Under the pieces are notes generated by a model that was not told where the DNA came from, made no database searches, and saw only the letters and a program-made list of their open reading frames with translations. A stretch of 64,000 bases of DNA from JTS-RE37 sp963756115. Lineage in GTDB: Bacteria; Bacteroidota; Bacteroidia; Flavobacteriales; Flavobacteriaceae. Below, one piece after another: positions 54,738 to 64,000 of the stretch; position 1 is the first letter of the stretch, and every line of letters starts with the position of its first letter. The DNA lies in assembly GCA_963756115.1 (NCBI GenBank), contig CAVWMN010000002.1, positions 186,001-250,000 on the forward strand. The letters are read 5' to 3'. Made by a program: the position numbers and the translations under genes.

Positions 54738-56678
54738 TTATGCATCAATGTTCGCATAAACGGCATTCTTTTCAATAAACTCCCTACGGGGTGGAACTTC
54801 ATCCCCCATCAGCATCGAAAAGATCCTGTCTGCTTCTGTGGCATTGTCAATGGTGATCTGCCGCAATGTCCGGAATGCCGGTTTCATGGTTGTATCAGCA
54901 AGCTGGTCGGCGTTCATCTCACCAAGTCCCTTATAGCGCTGGATGCTTACACCGCCGCTATAACTTTCCGCAATTTCGTCCCGCTCCTTGTCAGACCAGG
55001 CATATCGCTTTTTATTGCCTTTTTTAACCAGGTATAATGGCGGGGTGGCGATATAGACATGGCCCCCTTCTATCAATTCCCGCATATAGCGGAAGAAAAA
55101 GGTAAGAATGAGCGTTTCGATATGACTCCCATCGACATCAGCATCACACATGATGACCACTTTGTAATACCGCAGCTTATCCAGGTTCAGGGCCTTACTG
55201 TCGTCTTCTGTCCCGATAGTAACGCCCAGGGCAGTGTAGATATTCTTTATCTCTTCATTCTCAAAGACCTTATGCTGCATGGCTTTTTCAACATTCAATA
55301 TTTTCCCCCGTAGTGGGAGGATGGCCTGAAAACTTCGTTCCCTGCCCATTTTTGCAGTACCCCCCGCCGAATCTCCCTCTACCAGGAACAATTCGCATTT
55401 TGTGGGATCCTGTTCGGAACAATCGGCCAATTTGCCAGGCAGGCCCCCAATACTCATCACCGATTTCCGTTGAACCATTTCCCGGGCTTTGGTTGCTGCG
55501 TGCCGGGCCTGGGCAGCCAGTATCACTTTTTGAACGATTATCTTGGCATCGTCCGGATGTTCCTCAAGGTAATTGGTCAACATTTCGGACACTGCCTGCG
55601 AAACAGCAGCAGAAACCTCCCGGTTTCCGAGTTTTGTCTTGGTTTGGCCTTCAAACTGGGGTTCTGCTACTTTAACGGAAATAATGGCTGTCAGGCCTTC
55701 CCGGAAATCATCGCCCTGTACTTCAAATTTCAGTTTATCCAGCATCCCTGAAGCATCGGCATATTTTTTAAGCGTGGTGGTAAGCCCCCTCCGGAACCCT
55801 GAAAGGTGGGTCCCACCTTCATGGGTATTGATATTATTCACATAAGAGTGCAGGTTCTCTGTGTAACTTGTATTATAGATCATGGCGACCTCAACAGGGA
55901 TATCATTTTTCTCCCCCTCCATTGCAATGACATTTTTTATCAGAGACTCCCTGTTGCCATCCAGGAATTTGACAAATTCCTTTAAGCCCTCATCCGAGTA
56001 AAAGGTATCGGAAACATACTCCCCTTTGTCATCCTTTTGCCGTTTATCGGTAATACTGATGGTAACCCCTTTATTGAGAAAGGAAAGTTCCCGCATCCGG
56101 TATTGTAATGTTTCATAACTGTATTCTATGCTCTGCGTAAAAATAGTATCATCCGGATGGAATGTTACCATGGTACCCCGTTCGGTGGTCTCCCCGACAC
56201 TTTTAACCGGATAAAGGGCCTTGCCCCTTTCATATTCCTGCTCCCAGATCTTCCCGTCCCGGTAAACGGTGGCTTTCAAATGATCGGAAAGGGCGTTTAC
56301 GACAGATACCCCTACTCCGTGGAGTCCCCCGGATACCTTGTAGGAATCCTTGTCAAATTTTCCACCGGCACCGATCTTTGTCATGACCACTTCCAGGGCA
56401 GATACTCCTTCCTTTTTATGGAGGTCAACAGGTATTCCCCGGCCGTTATCCCTGGTGGTGATCGAATTATCTTCGTTTATGACCACACTGATGGTATCAC
56501 AATGGCCTCCCATTGCTTCATCAATGGAATTATCAACCACTTCATACAGCAGGTGGTGCAGTCCCCTGACACCAATATCACCGATATACATGGAAGGTCG
56601 CATCCGTACATGTTCTATACCTTCCAGGGCCTGAATACTATCGGCAGAATAATTGTCTTTTTTTACTTCTTCGCTCAT
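54738..56678 (-). CDS. gyrB: DNA gyrase subunit B
   Basis: The 646-residue ATPase subunit of DNA gyrase introduces negative supercoils. GHKL ATPase motifs: EVVDNSIDEAMGG near residue 45, DNGRGIPVD near 76 and GGLHGVGVSVVNALS near 117. The TOPRIM domain has the catalytic Glu in LVEGDSAGGTAKMGR near 430 and the metal DxD in MCDADVDGSHIETLI near 505. The C-terminal DADQLADTTM-type end closes the chain at EKNAVYANIDA. Length is normal. A TATATTTG-GCACG promoter lies 41 bases before the start. Confidence 0.98.
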   Translation of the reverse strand: MSEEVKKDNYSADSIQALEGIEHVRMRPSMYIGDIGVRGLHHLLYEVVDNSIDEAMGGHCDTISVVINEDNSITTRDNGRGIPVDLHKKEGVSALEVVMTKIGAGGKFDKDSYKVSGGLHGVGVSVVNALSDHLKATVYRDGKIWEQEYERGKALYPVKSVGETTERGTMVTFHPDDTIFTQSIEYSYETLQYRMRELSFLNKGVTISITDKRQKDDKGEYVSDTFYSDEGLKEFVKFLDGNRESLIKNVIAMEGEKNDIPVEVAMIYNTSYTENLHSYVNNINTHEGGTHLSGFRRGLTTTLKKYADASGMLDKLKFEVQGDDFREGLTAIISVKVAEPQFEGQTKTKLGNREVSAAVSQAVSEMLTNYLEEHPDDAKIIVQKVILAAQARHAATKAREMVQRKSVMSIGGLPGKLADCSEQDPTKCELFLVEGDSAGGTAKMGRERSFQAILPLRGKILNVEKAMQHKVFENEEIKNIYTALGVTIGTEDDSKALNLDKLRYYKVVIMCDADVDGSHIETLILTFFFRYMRELIEGGHVYIATPPLYLVKKGNKKRYAWSDKERDEIAESYSGGVSIQRYKGLGEMNADQLADTTMKPAFRTLRQITIDNATEADRIFSMLMGDEVPPRREFIEKNAVYANIDA

Positions 56679-56718
56679 ATAAAATTAGGTCTTTGCGATT
56701 GTATATTTCACAACCGTG

Positions 56719-56726
56719 CAAATATA
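56719..56726 (-). promoter_or_regulatory. -7 box TATATTTG before gyrB
   Basis: Exact TAnnTTTG match on the minus strand with the GCACG extension also seen before secDF. Confidence 0.65.
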
Positions 56727-57033
56727 AGCAATACCCATGAAATATAGGGTTTTAGAGAATATTAACCGTCGAAGTTATCAACAATAATTGTGGAAAATTA
56801 GCATAGAAAATCCATAGAGAAACAGCAGCAATTTTTTATCCCGGTACGGGCCGCCTGCAGCCCCTGTTTCTTAGTGCCCTGTAAACCAAAATGAACACGC
56901 AAAGGAAATTTACGGGGTTGCCGGATTTACAGATCGTCCCCCGGGCTTAAACTGGTAATCCCGCCAAATGGCGGGATTAAATCATATAAATACGGGAGCT
57001 TCTCTGATGCGCATTTATGCGTAGGCCTGTTGC
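56727..57033. other. Gene-free gap between gyrB and asnB
   Basis: No coding frame is supported. It holds a perfect 10-bp inverted repeat TAATCCCGCC/GGCGGGATTA with an AAAT loop around 56952-56975, without a T-run, so it is not a standard terminator. It lies about 60 bases after the asnB stop and may cap that transcript. Confidence 0.5.
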
Positions 57034-58704
57034 CTATTTAATATACGCATCATCATGAACACTTGCCACAGCCCTCCCTGAAGGATCGTTCATGTTCTTA
57101 AAGGTTTCGTCCCATTCCAGGGCAATTTTGGTACTACAGGCCACGGAGGGTTCCTGAGGAACAGAAAGAGCGGCCGCATCCGAGGGGAAATGCCCTTCAA
57201 AAATGGACCGGTAATAATATTCCTCTTTGGAGGTTGGTGTCTGTATCGGAAAACGAAACCGGGCGTTGGCGAGTTGCTCATTGCTCACCTCCTCATTCAC
57301 CATTACCTTCAGCGTATCGATCCAGCTGTATCCCACCCCGTCTGAAAATTGTTCTTTCTGACGCCAGGCCACACTGGGTGGAAGCATGTCTTCAAATGCT
57401 TTGCGAACTACCCATTTTTCCATACGTTCCCCATTGATCATTTTATCCTGGGGGTTGATGCGCATGGCAACATCCATAAATTCCTTGTCCAAAAAGGGCA
57501 CCCTGCCTTCAATCCCCCAGGCGGCGAGCGACTTGTTGGCCCTCAGGCAATCGTACATGTGCAGTTTGCTCAGTTTGCGTACGGTCTCTTCGTGAAATTC
57601 CCTTGCGTTCGGAGCCTTATGGAAATAGAGGTATCCGCCGAACAGTTCATCGGCACCCTCCCCCGATAAAACCATTTTAATTCCCATTGACTTGATGACC
57701 CTGGCCATAAGGTACATGGGAGTTGAAGCCCGTATGGTGGTAATATCATAGGTTTCGAGGTTATAAATCACATCCCGTATGGCATCGAGGCCTTCCTGTA
57801 TCGTAAATTTGATTTCATGGTGCACCGTCCCGATATGATCCGCTACTTTCCGGGCTGCAGCCAGATCCGGGGAGCCCTCCAGACCAACTGAGAAGGAATG
57901 CAACTGCGGCCACCAGGCTTCTTTGGTGTCATCGGTTTCTATCCTTTTCTGAGAATATTTTTTGGCAATGGCAGAAGTTACGGAAGAATCGAGCCCTCCT
58001 GACAACAATACCCCGTAAGGAACATCAGACATTAATTGCCTGTGCACTGCTGCTTCCAGGGCCTGTCGGATCTCAGCGATACTGGTTTCATTGTCTTTTA
58101 CGGCATCATATTCCATCCAGTCCCGCGTGTACCATCTTCTGAACTCGCCATCGCTGCTATGGAAATAATGGCCCGGAGGGAAAAGTTCAATGCGGGTGCA
58201 GGTTCCTTCCAGGGCTTTTAATTCTGATGCAACATAGAAGGTGCCATTCTTATCCCAGCCTATATAGAGCGGAATTATCCCCATATGGTCCCGGGCAATG
58301 AAATATTCATTCCTTTCGGCATCATAGAGCGCAAAACCAAAAATGCCGTTCAGCTCATCCAGGAAGTCAACTCCCTTCTGCTTATACAACGCCAATATAA
58401 CCTCACAATCGGATTGCGTACTAAAGGCATAGGTGCCTTCAAATTGCTTCCGGAGCTCGCGGTGGTTGTAGATCTCACCATTGGCTGCAAGGACCAGTTT
58501 TTTATCTTCACTGAACAGCGGTTGTTTGCCCGAAGCAGGATCAACGATCGCCAGTCTTTCATGCGCCAATATGGCCTGTTCATCCGCATAGATCCCGCTC
58601 CAGTCAGGACCCCGGTGCCTTACTTTTTTTGACATCTCCAATAATTGGGGACGTAATGTCTCCGTGCTTTCTTTTACGTCAAACGCACAAACTATTCCAC
58701 ACAT
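57034..58704 (-). CDS. asnB: Asparagine synthase B, glutamine-hydrolysing
   Basis: The 556-residue enzyme makes asparagine from aspartate and glutamine with ATP. The N-terminal Cys2 (MCGIVCAFDV) is the glutaminase nucleophile, with HERLAIVDPASGKQPL and NGEIYNHREL in the glutaminase domain. SGGLDSS at residues 235-241 is the PP-loop of the synthetase, followed by VLSGEGADELFGGY and VEGRVPFLDKEFMD. Length is normal. It is divergent from the DUF2911 gene with 242 bases between; no exact -7 box found. Confidence 0.96.
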   Translation of the reverse strand: MCGIVCAFDVKESTETLRPQLLEMSKKVRHRGPDWSGIYADEQAILAHERLAIVDPASGKQPLFSEDKKLVLAANGEIYNHRELRKQFEGTYAFSTQSDCEVILALYKQKGVDFLDELNGIFGFALYDAERNEYFIARDHMGIIPLYIGWDKNGTFYVASELKALEGTCTRIELFPPGHYFHSSDGEFRRWYTRDWMEYDAVKDNETSIAEIRQALEAAVHRQLMSDVPYGVLLSGGLDSSVTSAIAKKYSQKRIETDDTKEAWWPQLHSFSVGLEGSPDLAAARKVADHIGTVHHEIKFTIQEGLDAIRDVIYNLETYDITTIRASTPMYLMARVIKSMGIKMVLSGEGADELFGGYLYFHKAPNAREFHEETVRKLSKLHMYDCLRANKSLAAWGIEGRVPFLDKEFMDVAMRINPQDKMINGERMEKWVVRKAFEDMLPPSVAWRQKEQFSDGVGYSWIDTLKVMVNEEVSNEQLANARFRFPIQTPTSKEEYYYRSIFEGHFPSDAAALSVPQEPSVACSTKIALEWDETFKNMNDPSGRAVASVHDDAYIK

Positions 58705-58946
58705 ATCTGAATTTTTATATCAATTAGAAGGCAAAGGTGCAGCCAAACTATCAATTAAACTATATAAGCAGTAATTTTGATTTCAATTTAATACATATAT
58801 TAATTCGATCATTGTTATCCGTAATCATTTATTGCATATTATGGCTGGCGACCCGCAATTTTGTAAGCCTGGCAAATTTTAACGACTTTTTATTAACAGT
58901 ACACGTAAAAAGCCATTAGTTTTAACTGCACAAAAACAACACTATT

Positions 58947-59495
58947 ATGAAAAAATTAATTACAATTGCTACCCTGGCTTTTGCCATGGTATTTACCACT
59001 GCTGCTACAGCACAGGAATTTGGAGGACTTGATAAGAGTCCGGCCGATATTGTGGCCTATCCCTCCAGTTATAAGGTTGCGGACAAACTGGTTCGGGTAA
59101 TGTACAGCCGGCCGCAGTTAAAAGGGCGTTCTATGTCTGAACTTGCACCTGCCGGTAAAGTATGGAGAACCGGAGCCAATGAGGCTGTAGAAATTACATT
59201 TTACAAGGATGCGACGGTTGGCGATACCGATGTAAAAGCGGGAACTTACTCCCTGTTTACCATCCCGGGCGAAAAGGAATGGACCCTTATCCTGAACAAT
59301 AAACTGAACCAATGGGGTGCCTTCAGCTATGATGAATCAGCCGACGTAGCCCGCATAAAAGCAACTGCCACTACCGGGGGTGAATCCCTGGAAGCGTTTT
59401 CCATCGCCTTCAAAGAAGGAGATGGCGGAGCAGACATGGTGATGGGATGGGGAACAACGCGTGTTTCGGTACCCTTGAAGTTTGACAGTATGTAA
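58947..59495 (+). CDS. DUF2911 family secreted protein
   Basis: The 182-residue protein has a signal peptide (ITIATLAFAMVFTTAATAQ) followed by the DUF2911 pattern: VRVMYSRPQLKGRSMSELAPAGKVWRTGANEAVEITFYKDATVG near residues 49-92 and GTYSLFTIPGEKEWTLILNNKLNQWGAFSYDES, ending RVSVPLKFDSM. Function unknown; exported to periplasm or surface. A terminator lies 25 bases after the stop. Confidence 0.9.
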   Translation: MKKLITIATLAFAMVFTTAATAQEFGGLDKSPADIVAYPSSYKVADKLVRVMYSRPQLKGRSMSELAPAGKVWRTGANEAVEITFYKDATVGDTDVKAGTYSLFTIPGEKEWTLILNNKLNQWGAFSYDESADVARIKATATTGGESLEAFSIAFKEGDGGADMVMGWGTTRVSVPLKFDSM

Positions 59496-59520
59496 GCGCT
59501 GAACAGCATTACCTACAGTA

Positions 59521-59548
59521 AACCGGAGTTGAATGCTTCGGTTTTTTT
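59521..59548 (+). terminator. Terminator after DUF2911 gene
   Basis: Stem AACCGGAG/CTTCGGTT (one G-T pair) with a 7-nt loop and T7. It lies between the plus-strand DUF2911 gene and the convergent amidohydrolase gene. Confidence 0.8.
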
Positions 59549-59642
59549 ATGCTCGTATTTTAGGAAAATCCAACGGCACGATAACTCCTGCTGCCTGTCA
59601 ACCCACCCCATGGGCAACCTATAATTCCCTTTAAAATATAGT

Positions 59643-61262
59643 TCACTCTGCCACTTTTCCGTCAAGGTAAACCAGGTCGGCATGTACCGTTGGGAGGGTG
59701 GCCTCAGGAAGCGTCATGATATCATCACTAAGGACCACAAAATCGGCAAATTTTCCAACTTCGATACTTCCCTTTTCGGCCTCTTCAAAATTGGAATAGG
59801 CGGCCCATATCGTCATGCCTTTTAAAGCTTCCTCACGGGTCAGGGCCTGTTGCATCATATACCCCCCTTCCGGATACCCATCCATATCCTTTCGGGCTAC
59901 CGCAGCATAAAAGGTGAGGAACGGGCTGACCTGCTCCACCGGGAAGTCAGTTCCCAAAGCTACCTTCCCGGCTTTGTCAAGCAATGTCCGGAATGCATAG
60001 GCCCCCTTTATCCGTTCTTCCCCGAGTCGGTCTTCAGCCCAGTACATATCACTGGTGGCATGTGTTGGCTGTATGGATGGAATGATGTTTTCTTCAAAAA
60101 AGTCAAAATCCTCCGGTGAGATCACCTGGGCATGTTCCACCTTCCACCGTCTGTCGGTTTCCCCTTCCAGCGCTTTCTGGTATGCCCGGAGCACGACTAC
60201 GTTGGCAGAGTCCCCTATGGCATGGGTGTTCATCTGGTAGTCAGCTGCAGCGATCCGCTTTGCAAGACCTTCCATTTCTGCTGCCGGGGTTATCATGGCA
60301 CCATAATGCCCGGCTTTATCCGCATACGGCTCTTTCAATGCAGCCCCTCTGGAGCCCAATGCTCCATCGCCATATACCTTTACGGACCGAACGTTCAGCT
60401 TATCGGTTTTCAGCACCCCCCTGTCCAGGTAATACTCGAGATTTTCAGGGGTATTGCTGACCATGGCATAGACACGGATATTCAGGTATCCTGCCTGTTG
60501 CAGGCTATCTATCAACTCGATGGTATCCCGGTCCAGTCCTGCATCGTTTACGGTTGTAAGGCCATTGTCAAAGCATATCTTTTCTGCATCCTTTAATGCC
60601 TGGATCTGCGCCTGCCTGTCCGGTTCCGGCATAACATCGGTCACCATTTGCATCGGACTGTCAACAAGTATCCCTGTAACTTCCCCTCCATTTTTGACAA
60701 TCTCACCCCCTGTCACCCGGGTATTATTATCAATCCCGGCCATATCCAGCGCTTTCTGATTGACCAGCAAAGCATGCCCGTCAACCCTTCGAAGTGCGAC
60801 AGGCGTTTCGGGATAGCGTTCATCGAGTTCTTTTTTGGTGGGAAACTCCTTTATCTCCCAGTCATTCTGGTCCCATCCCCGCCCAAGTATGAAATTACCG
60901 GGATGCTCCTTATAAAAGTTAGCCACCCTTTCCAGAACCTCCTCGTAACTTTTGGTGCCTACCAGATCAACTGTTTGCCTGTTGAGGCCAAGGCCGTAAA
61001 AGTGGCAATGGGCATCTATGATCCCGGGGACTATGGCTTTCGCATCTGCATCCACGATATGCCCTGAACTATATCTTCGGGTGATATCAGCAGTGCTTCC
61101 TATAGCCACAAATTTCCCGTCGTGCACGGCAAATGCTGTTGCTTTGCTGAAGTCCTTATCCACAGTGTAAACAGTGGCATTCATAACGATCATATCAACA
61201 TTTTCTTTCGCAACATCACAGCCAAAGAGCACAATGGCGCTTAGTATCAGCAATCTTTTCAT
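59643..61262 (-). CDS. YtcJ-like amidohydrolase lipoprotein
   Basis: The 539-residue lipoprotein (LSAIVLFGC, Cys near residue 15) has an amidohydrolase_3 (YtcJ-like) barrel: IVPGIIDAHCHFYGLG near residues 79-94 with the HxH metal pair, LRRVDGHALLVN near 155, MNTHAIGDSANV near 343, KVEHAQVI near 373, and ALGTDFPVEQVSPF near 441. The C-terminal EVGKFADFVVLS is typical. Relatives deacylate or hydrolyse diverse amides; substrate unknown. It lies upstream of no obvious partner apart from the small protein at 61358. Confidence 0.88.
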   Translation of the reverse strand: MKRLLILSAIVLFGCDVAKENVDMIVMNATVYTVDKDFSKATAFAVHDGKFVAIGSTADITRRYSSGHIVDADAKAIVPGIIDAHCHFYGLGLNRQTVDLVGTKSYEEVLERVANFYKEHPGNFILGRGWDQNDWEIKEFPTKKELDERYPETPVALRRVDGHALLVNQKALDMAGIDNNTRVTGGEIVKNGGEVTGILVDSPMQMVTDVMPEPDRQAQIQALKDAEKICFDNGLTTVNDAGLDRDTIELIDSLQQAGYLNIRVYAMVSNTPENLEYYLDRGVLKTDKLNVRSVKVYGDGALGSRGAALKEPYADKAGHYGAMITPAAEMEGLAKRIAAADYQMNTHAIGDSANVVVLRAYQKALEGETDRRWKVEHAQVISPEDFDFFEENIIPSIQPTHATSDMYWAEDRLGEERIKGAYAFRTLLDKAGKVALGTDFPVEQVSPFLTFYAAVARKDMDGYPEGGYMMQQALTREEALKGMTIWAAYSNFEEAEKGSIEVGKFADFVVLSDDIMTLPEATLPTVHADLVYLDGKVAE

Positions 61263-61357
61263 TTGTGGGATTATTTGTGATTAAATCGATTGCGGAAACC
61301 TGCCGAATAGTAGGTTACCGTGTTCTTCCCGGAGGTTCAGGGAAGGAGTATTAAAAA

Positions 61358-61774
61358 TCATTGTGGATCCATCCTTCTGGTTCCCTGTAATTTGTATACC
61401 CCATCAGGAGAAGTGCTTTCACCCGATATCGTATCGCCTTCCACCTTCAGTGCAACATCAACCCGTTGCCCATCGATCAGCAGTTGAAAGTTGATCGTAT
61501 TTTTTTTTGCCTTTACATCTGATGCGTTCAGGGTGCCTTTTGTCAATTCTACCGTTACCTGGTATGACCTGCCCTCTTTATGGATGTGTAAAACTCCTGA
61601 ACTGTATTCGGGGGAGACATCCTGCACGGTATAATCCCAGGTACCGGCCAATTTATTCTTTTTGATCATCGAAATGGATTCGGGATATCCATCAACAGGA
61701 AGAAGGGATGGTTCCATAATTCCGGAAACCAACATACTGCCCAGGGAGGCCATTAGTGCGATCAGTACTTTCAT
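61358..61774 (-). CDS. Uncharacterised 138-aa small secreted protein
   Basis: An N-terminal hydrophobic segment (MKVLIALMASLGSMLVSG) suggests export. The mature part has KNKLAGTWDYTVQDVSPEYSSGVLHIHKEG near residue 40, KGTLNASDVKAKKN and a C-terminal INFQLLIDGQRVDVALKVEGDTISGESTSPDGVYKLQGTRR-type beta-rich end. I recognise no named family; the shape resembles small lipocalin-like proteins. It sits between the YtcJ-like gene and the DUF885 gene, all on the minus strand with gaps of 95 and 67 bases. Confidence 0.7.
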   Translation of the reverse strand: MKVLIALMASLGSMLVSGIMEPSLLPVDGYPESISMIKKNKLAGTWDYTVQDVSPEYSSGVLHIHKEGRSYQVTVELTKGTLNASDVKAKKNTINFQLLIDGQRVDVALKVEGDTISGESTSPDGVYKLQGTRRMDPQ

Positions 61775-61841
61775 TTCAATTTATTTTAGTTACCGGTTAA
61801 ATATAACAAATATTACAGTTTGGTGGCACCTGCATATTTCC

Positions 61842-63707
61842 TCAGGATCTTCCCGCCTTCCTATCGGCGATCCACCTGTCAATTTTTTCTTCCAGCAGCA
61901 GCAGTGGTAAGCTTCCGGTGTTTAAGACCTGGTCATGGAATTCCCGGATATCAAACAATTCTCCCAGCTCTGCTTCGGCTCTGTTCCGCAACTCCCTGAT
62001 CTTTAATTGGCCTACCTTATAGGACAAAGCCTGGCCGGGTGTTGCCATATACCGCTCTATTTCCACAATGATATCCGCCTCAGATTCGGCTTCGTTTTGA
62101 AGTGAATACTGTATAGCCTCTTCCCGTGTCCATCCTTTGGCATGCAGGCCGGTGTCTACGACCAGGCGGATGGCCCGGTGCATTTCCATGCTCAGCATCC
62201 CAAAATACTGATAAGGGTCCCCGTATAATCCCAGCTCCTTGCCAAGCGACTCTGCATAGAGGGCCCACCCTTCCACAAACACACCCATACTTTCCGGGTG
62301 AAGGAATTCAGGCAGCTCCTTGTTCTCCTGTTGCAGGGAAAGCTGATAATGGTGCCCGGGGACAGCCTCGTGTAAAAATAACGCCTCATCTGAGAGCCTG
62401 TTATAGGAGCGCACGTCCGGGATCGGTACATAGAATGTCCCGGGCCTGGAGGCATCCTTGGTGCCCGGCACATATTCCGCACTTGCCGATGACTCGCGAT
62501 ACGCTTCCGTACGCCTGACATCGAACGACGCCCTGGGCTTGCTGCTGAAAACTTCCCGTAACCTGGGCTGCATGCGGTCCCTGATTTCGTAAAAACTTTG
62601 GATAACCTGAGCAGGTTCGGTAAAGGGCATAAGCTCCTTCCGCTCCCTGACGGATACCAAAAATGATTTTAAATCGCCCTGGTACCCTGTTTCGGCCATG
62701 GCCTTTTCCATTTCGCCCCGGATCCTTTTAACTTCGCTTTTGCCCAGTTCATGGATCTCATCTGCCGTCATTCTGGTAGTGGTATGCAGCCGTATAAGGT
62801 ATTGATAGGTTTCCGGGCCATGGGGCAACGCCCCGATTCCCGAAGTTTCCCTGCCTGCAGGCAGATAGGTGTCCTTTAAGAAACCTGATAATTCCCTGTA
62901 TTTGGGAATCAGCTTCTGTTCCAGCATATCCCGGTACGCTTTGGTAAGCCTTTGTTTGTCCTCAGCTGAAAAATTTTCAGGGATATTCCGGACAGGTTGA
63001 AAAAATATATGGTCCTTCGGTTCCCGGGTCTCAAATCCCTCCAGTTGGGGGATCATCTTTACTATGAGCACTTTTGGCAATACCACTCCTTTTGCCATTC
63101 CCTCTTTTATTTTTAGCATACAGGTATCCAGGAACAGCAGGTAGGAATCGACCCTGTGGAGCCAGTTTTCGTAATCTTTGGGCGTGTGGAAAGGCTGCAC
63201 ACTGTTCCCGGCGGCCAATTGTGAAAAGTACAGGTGCAGGCTTTGAATCTGCAGCAAGGGCATCAATTCAAAGGTGGGCAGGTCGTACATGGGGGAAGCG
63301 ATCGTTACCAGGCTGTTGGTAAGCCCTTCCCTTTTTATGTTGCAATCCCATTCCATTACCCCTTTGCTGATTCGTTGTGTGGGGGTGATAGCAGAATCAT
63401 TATAACGCGTCAATTCTTCCAAAAAACGGGTATAATTTGCAATTAGGTCCTGCTGGTATCCATCAGAGATATAGTTAGGCAGCTGATCATTGTATAGGCT
63501 GTCACCCCCTTTGGTTGCTTCCAGCGGGTTGATGCGTTTTTTAAACTGGTAATACTCCTCGAAAAGACTATCCAGGGAAGATATTTGGGAAGGTACCGTA
63601 TCGGGTGTTTTCGTTCTTTCCCCGCAGGAAGTGATTAACAAAAAAGATAAGGCAAGTAGGACTGGTATCCGTTGTGCGGGGGTACTGATACAAAGTGGTG
63701 AGGACAT
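61842..63707 (-). CDS. DUF885 family lipoprotein, peptidase-like
   Basis: The 621-residue lipoprotein (LLALSFLLITSC, Cys near residue 26) matches DUF885: SNYLFLDTCML-like helix-rich N-half, GIGALPHGPETYQYLIRLHTTTRMTADEIHELG near residue 300, and the conserved FLHEAVPGHHYQLSLQ near 453 with EGWALYAESLGKELGLYGDPYQYFG near 487. The His-Glu-rich motifs look like a zinc-site of a peptidase (inference). Start at ATG 63707 is used; the frame extends upstream to 63833 inside the preceding gene. About 28 bases separate it from the LOTUS gene stop. Confidence 0.9.
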   Translation of the reverse strand: MSSPLCISTPAQRIPVLLALSFLLITSCGERTKTPDTVPSQISSLDSLFEEYYQFKKRINPLEATKGGDSLYNDQLPNYISDGYQQDLIANYTRFLEELTRYNDSAITPTQRISKGVMEWDCNIKREGLTNSLVTIASPMYDLPTFELMPLLQIQSLHLYFSQLAAGNSVQPFHTPKDYENWLHRVDSYLLFLDTCMLKIKEGMAKGVVLPKVLIVKMIPQLEGFETREPKDHIFFQPVRNIPENFSAEDKQRLTKAYRDMLEQKLIPKYRELSGFLKDTYLPAGRETSGIGALPHGPETYQYLIRLHTTTRMTADEIHELGKSEVKRIRGEMEKAMAETGYQGDLKSFLVSVRERKELMPFTEPAQVIQSFYEIRDRMQPRLREVFSSKPRASFDVRRTEAYRESSASAEYVPGTKDASRPGTFYVPIPDVRSYNRLSDEALFLHEAVPGHHYQLSLQQENKELPEFLHPESMGVFVEGWALYAESLGKELGLYGDPYQYFGMLSMEMHRAIRLVVDTGLHAKGWTREEAIQYSLQNEAESEADIIVEIERYMATPGQALSYKVGQLKIRELRNRAEAELGELFDIREFHDQVLNTGSLPLLLLEEKIDRWIADRKAGRS

Positions 63708-63735
63708 ATAAACAGAGTATAAGATCCGGGGGTCC

Positions 63736-64000
63736 TTATTTTTTGCGACCCTTCTTCCTTTTTTCGTTGAGTTTAACGTAGATGAGCTTTTTCCTGCCCC
63801 TTGAGTCTTCTCTTCTTTCAATTTCAAAATCACTGATAGAACTGATCAGGGGGGTAAGTTTCTGAAATCCGTAATTCCGGGAATCAAAATTGGGTTGTTT
63901 CTTTTGCAGAAGGCTTCCCACGTCACCCAGGAATGCCCACCCATCCTCATCCGCAAGGTCGTCAATTGTTGTGGAGATCATCCGGATCTCTTTATCCGTG
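63736..64000 (-). CDS. C-terminal part of a NYN/LOTUS (OST-HTH) protein, partial
   Basis: The frame is open to the window edge at 64000 and ends at 63736. It shows the LOTUS/OST-HTH pattern: EIRMISTTIDDLADEDGWAFLGDVGSLLQKKQPNFDSRNYGFQKLTPLI near the visible start, then a basic tail with RGRKKLIYVKLNEKRKKGRKK. Such domains bind RNA and commonly follow a NYN ribonuclease domain, which would lie right of the window and is not seen here. An ATG at 63981 exists but falls inside the conserved domain, so it is not the start. Confidence 0.82.
   Translation of the reverse strand, partial: TDKEIRMISTTIDDLADEDGWAFLGDVGSLLQKKQPNFDSRNYGFQKLTPLISSISDFEIERREDSRGRKKLIYVKLNEKRKKGRKK

Overview
The window reads as a chromosome segment from a mid-GC member of the Flavobacteriaceae (Bacteroidota). 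Supporting signs are a fused SecDF, Rho with a long Lys/Asn-rich insert, two secreted proteins with the gliding-motility/type IX secretion C-terminal domain, many lipoproteins with a Cys shortly after the hydrophobic leader, TAnnTTTG-type -7 promoter boxes, and family-typical neighbours (BT_3928-DUF1599-folP-cdaA, truA, DUF4293-rho, rpsT-tRNA-Glu-proS-lipoprotein-FadL-like porin, DUF6588 beside gyrB). Genus cannot be fixed from sequence alone.

Region 1 (1-6.5 kb) is accessory and repeat-laden. It has a hairpin-rich tandem array of about 455-bp units (1-1560), a tRNA-Arg(ACG) whose 3' tail is duplicated nearby, a 95-bp and a 44-bp palindromic tandem array (4376-5064), and a few small genes of unknown or DUF type. 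Region 2 (6.6-12.5 kb) carries a very large metallophosphoesterase gene into which a seven-repeat beta-propeller appears to be inserted between catalytic motifs. A near-identical propeller sits at the C-terminus and the first copy carries a 1-base frameshift. Next to it is a frameshifted alditol-oxidase-like flavoprotein, divergent from a PQQ-dependent sugar dehydrogenase lipoprotein.

Region 3 (14-32 kb) is mostly core: a CBM9-like protein, a lipocalin-like lipoprotein, a YeeE/YedE pair, clpS, an M57 protease, prmA, tpiA, a DoxX-like protein, DUF1599, folP, cdaA, an ABC exporter, truA, a YfcE-type phosphoesterase, rho, three cell-envelope or oxidoreductase genes, rpsT and two tRNA-Glu. Region 4 (32-40 kb) contains a proS gene broken by at least eleven small indels although its protein motifs are otherwise preserved, then a Tyr/Gly/Trp-rich lipoprotein, a FadL/OmpP1-type porin and two paralogous T9SS type B secreted proteins, one of them frameshifted. 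Region 5 (40-64 kb) is core again: folE, cysS, yidD, lgt, DUF192, a hydrolase, an acetyltransferase, a ModF-like ATPase, amidohydrolases, secDF, mdh, gyrB, asnB, DUF2911, DUF885 and the end of a LOTUS-domain gene running off the window.

Three genes (metallophosphoesterase, alditol oxidase, second T9SS protein) are each broken by one base in or beside a short homopolymer, and proS by many indels. Whether these are sequencing or assembly errors or real lesions is the main uncertainty. The strongest candidate for something unusual is the propeller-in-phosphoesterase gene. I found no convincing new multi-gene defence or mobile system.
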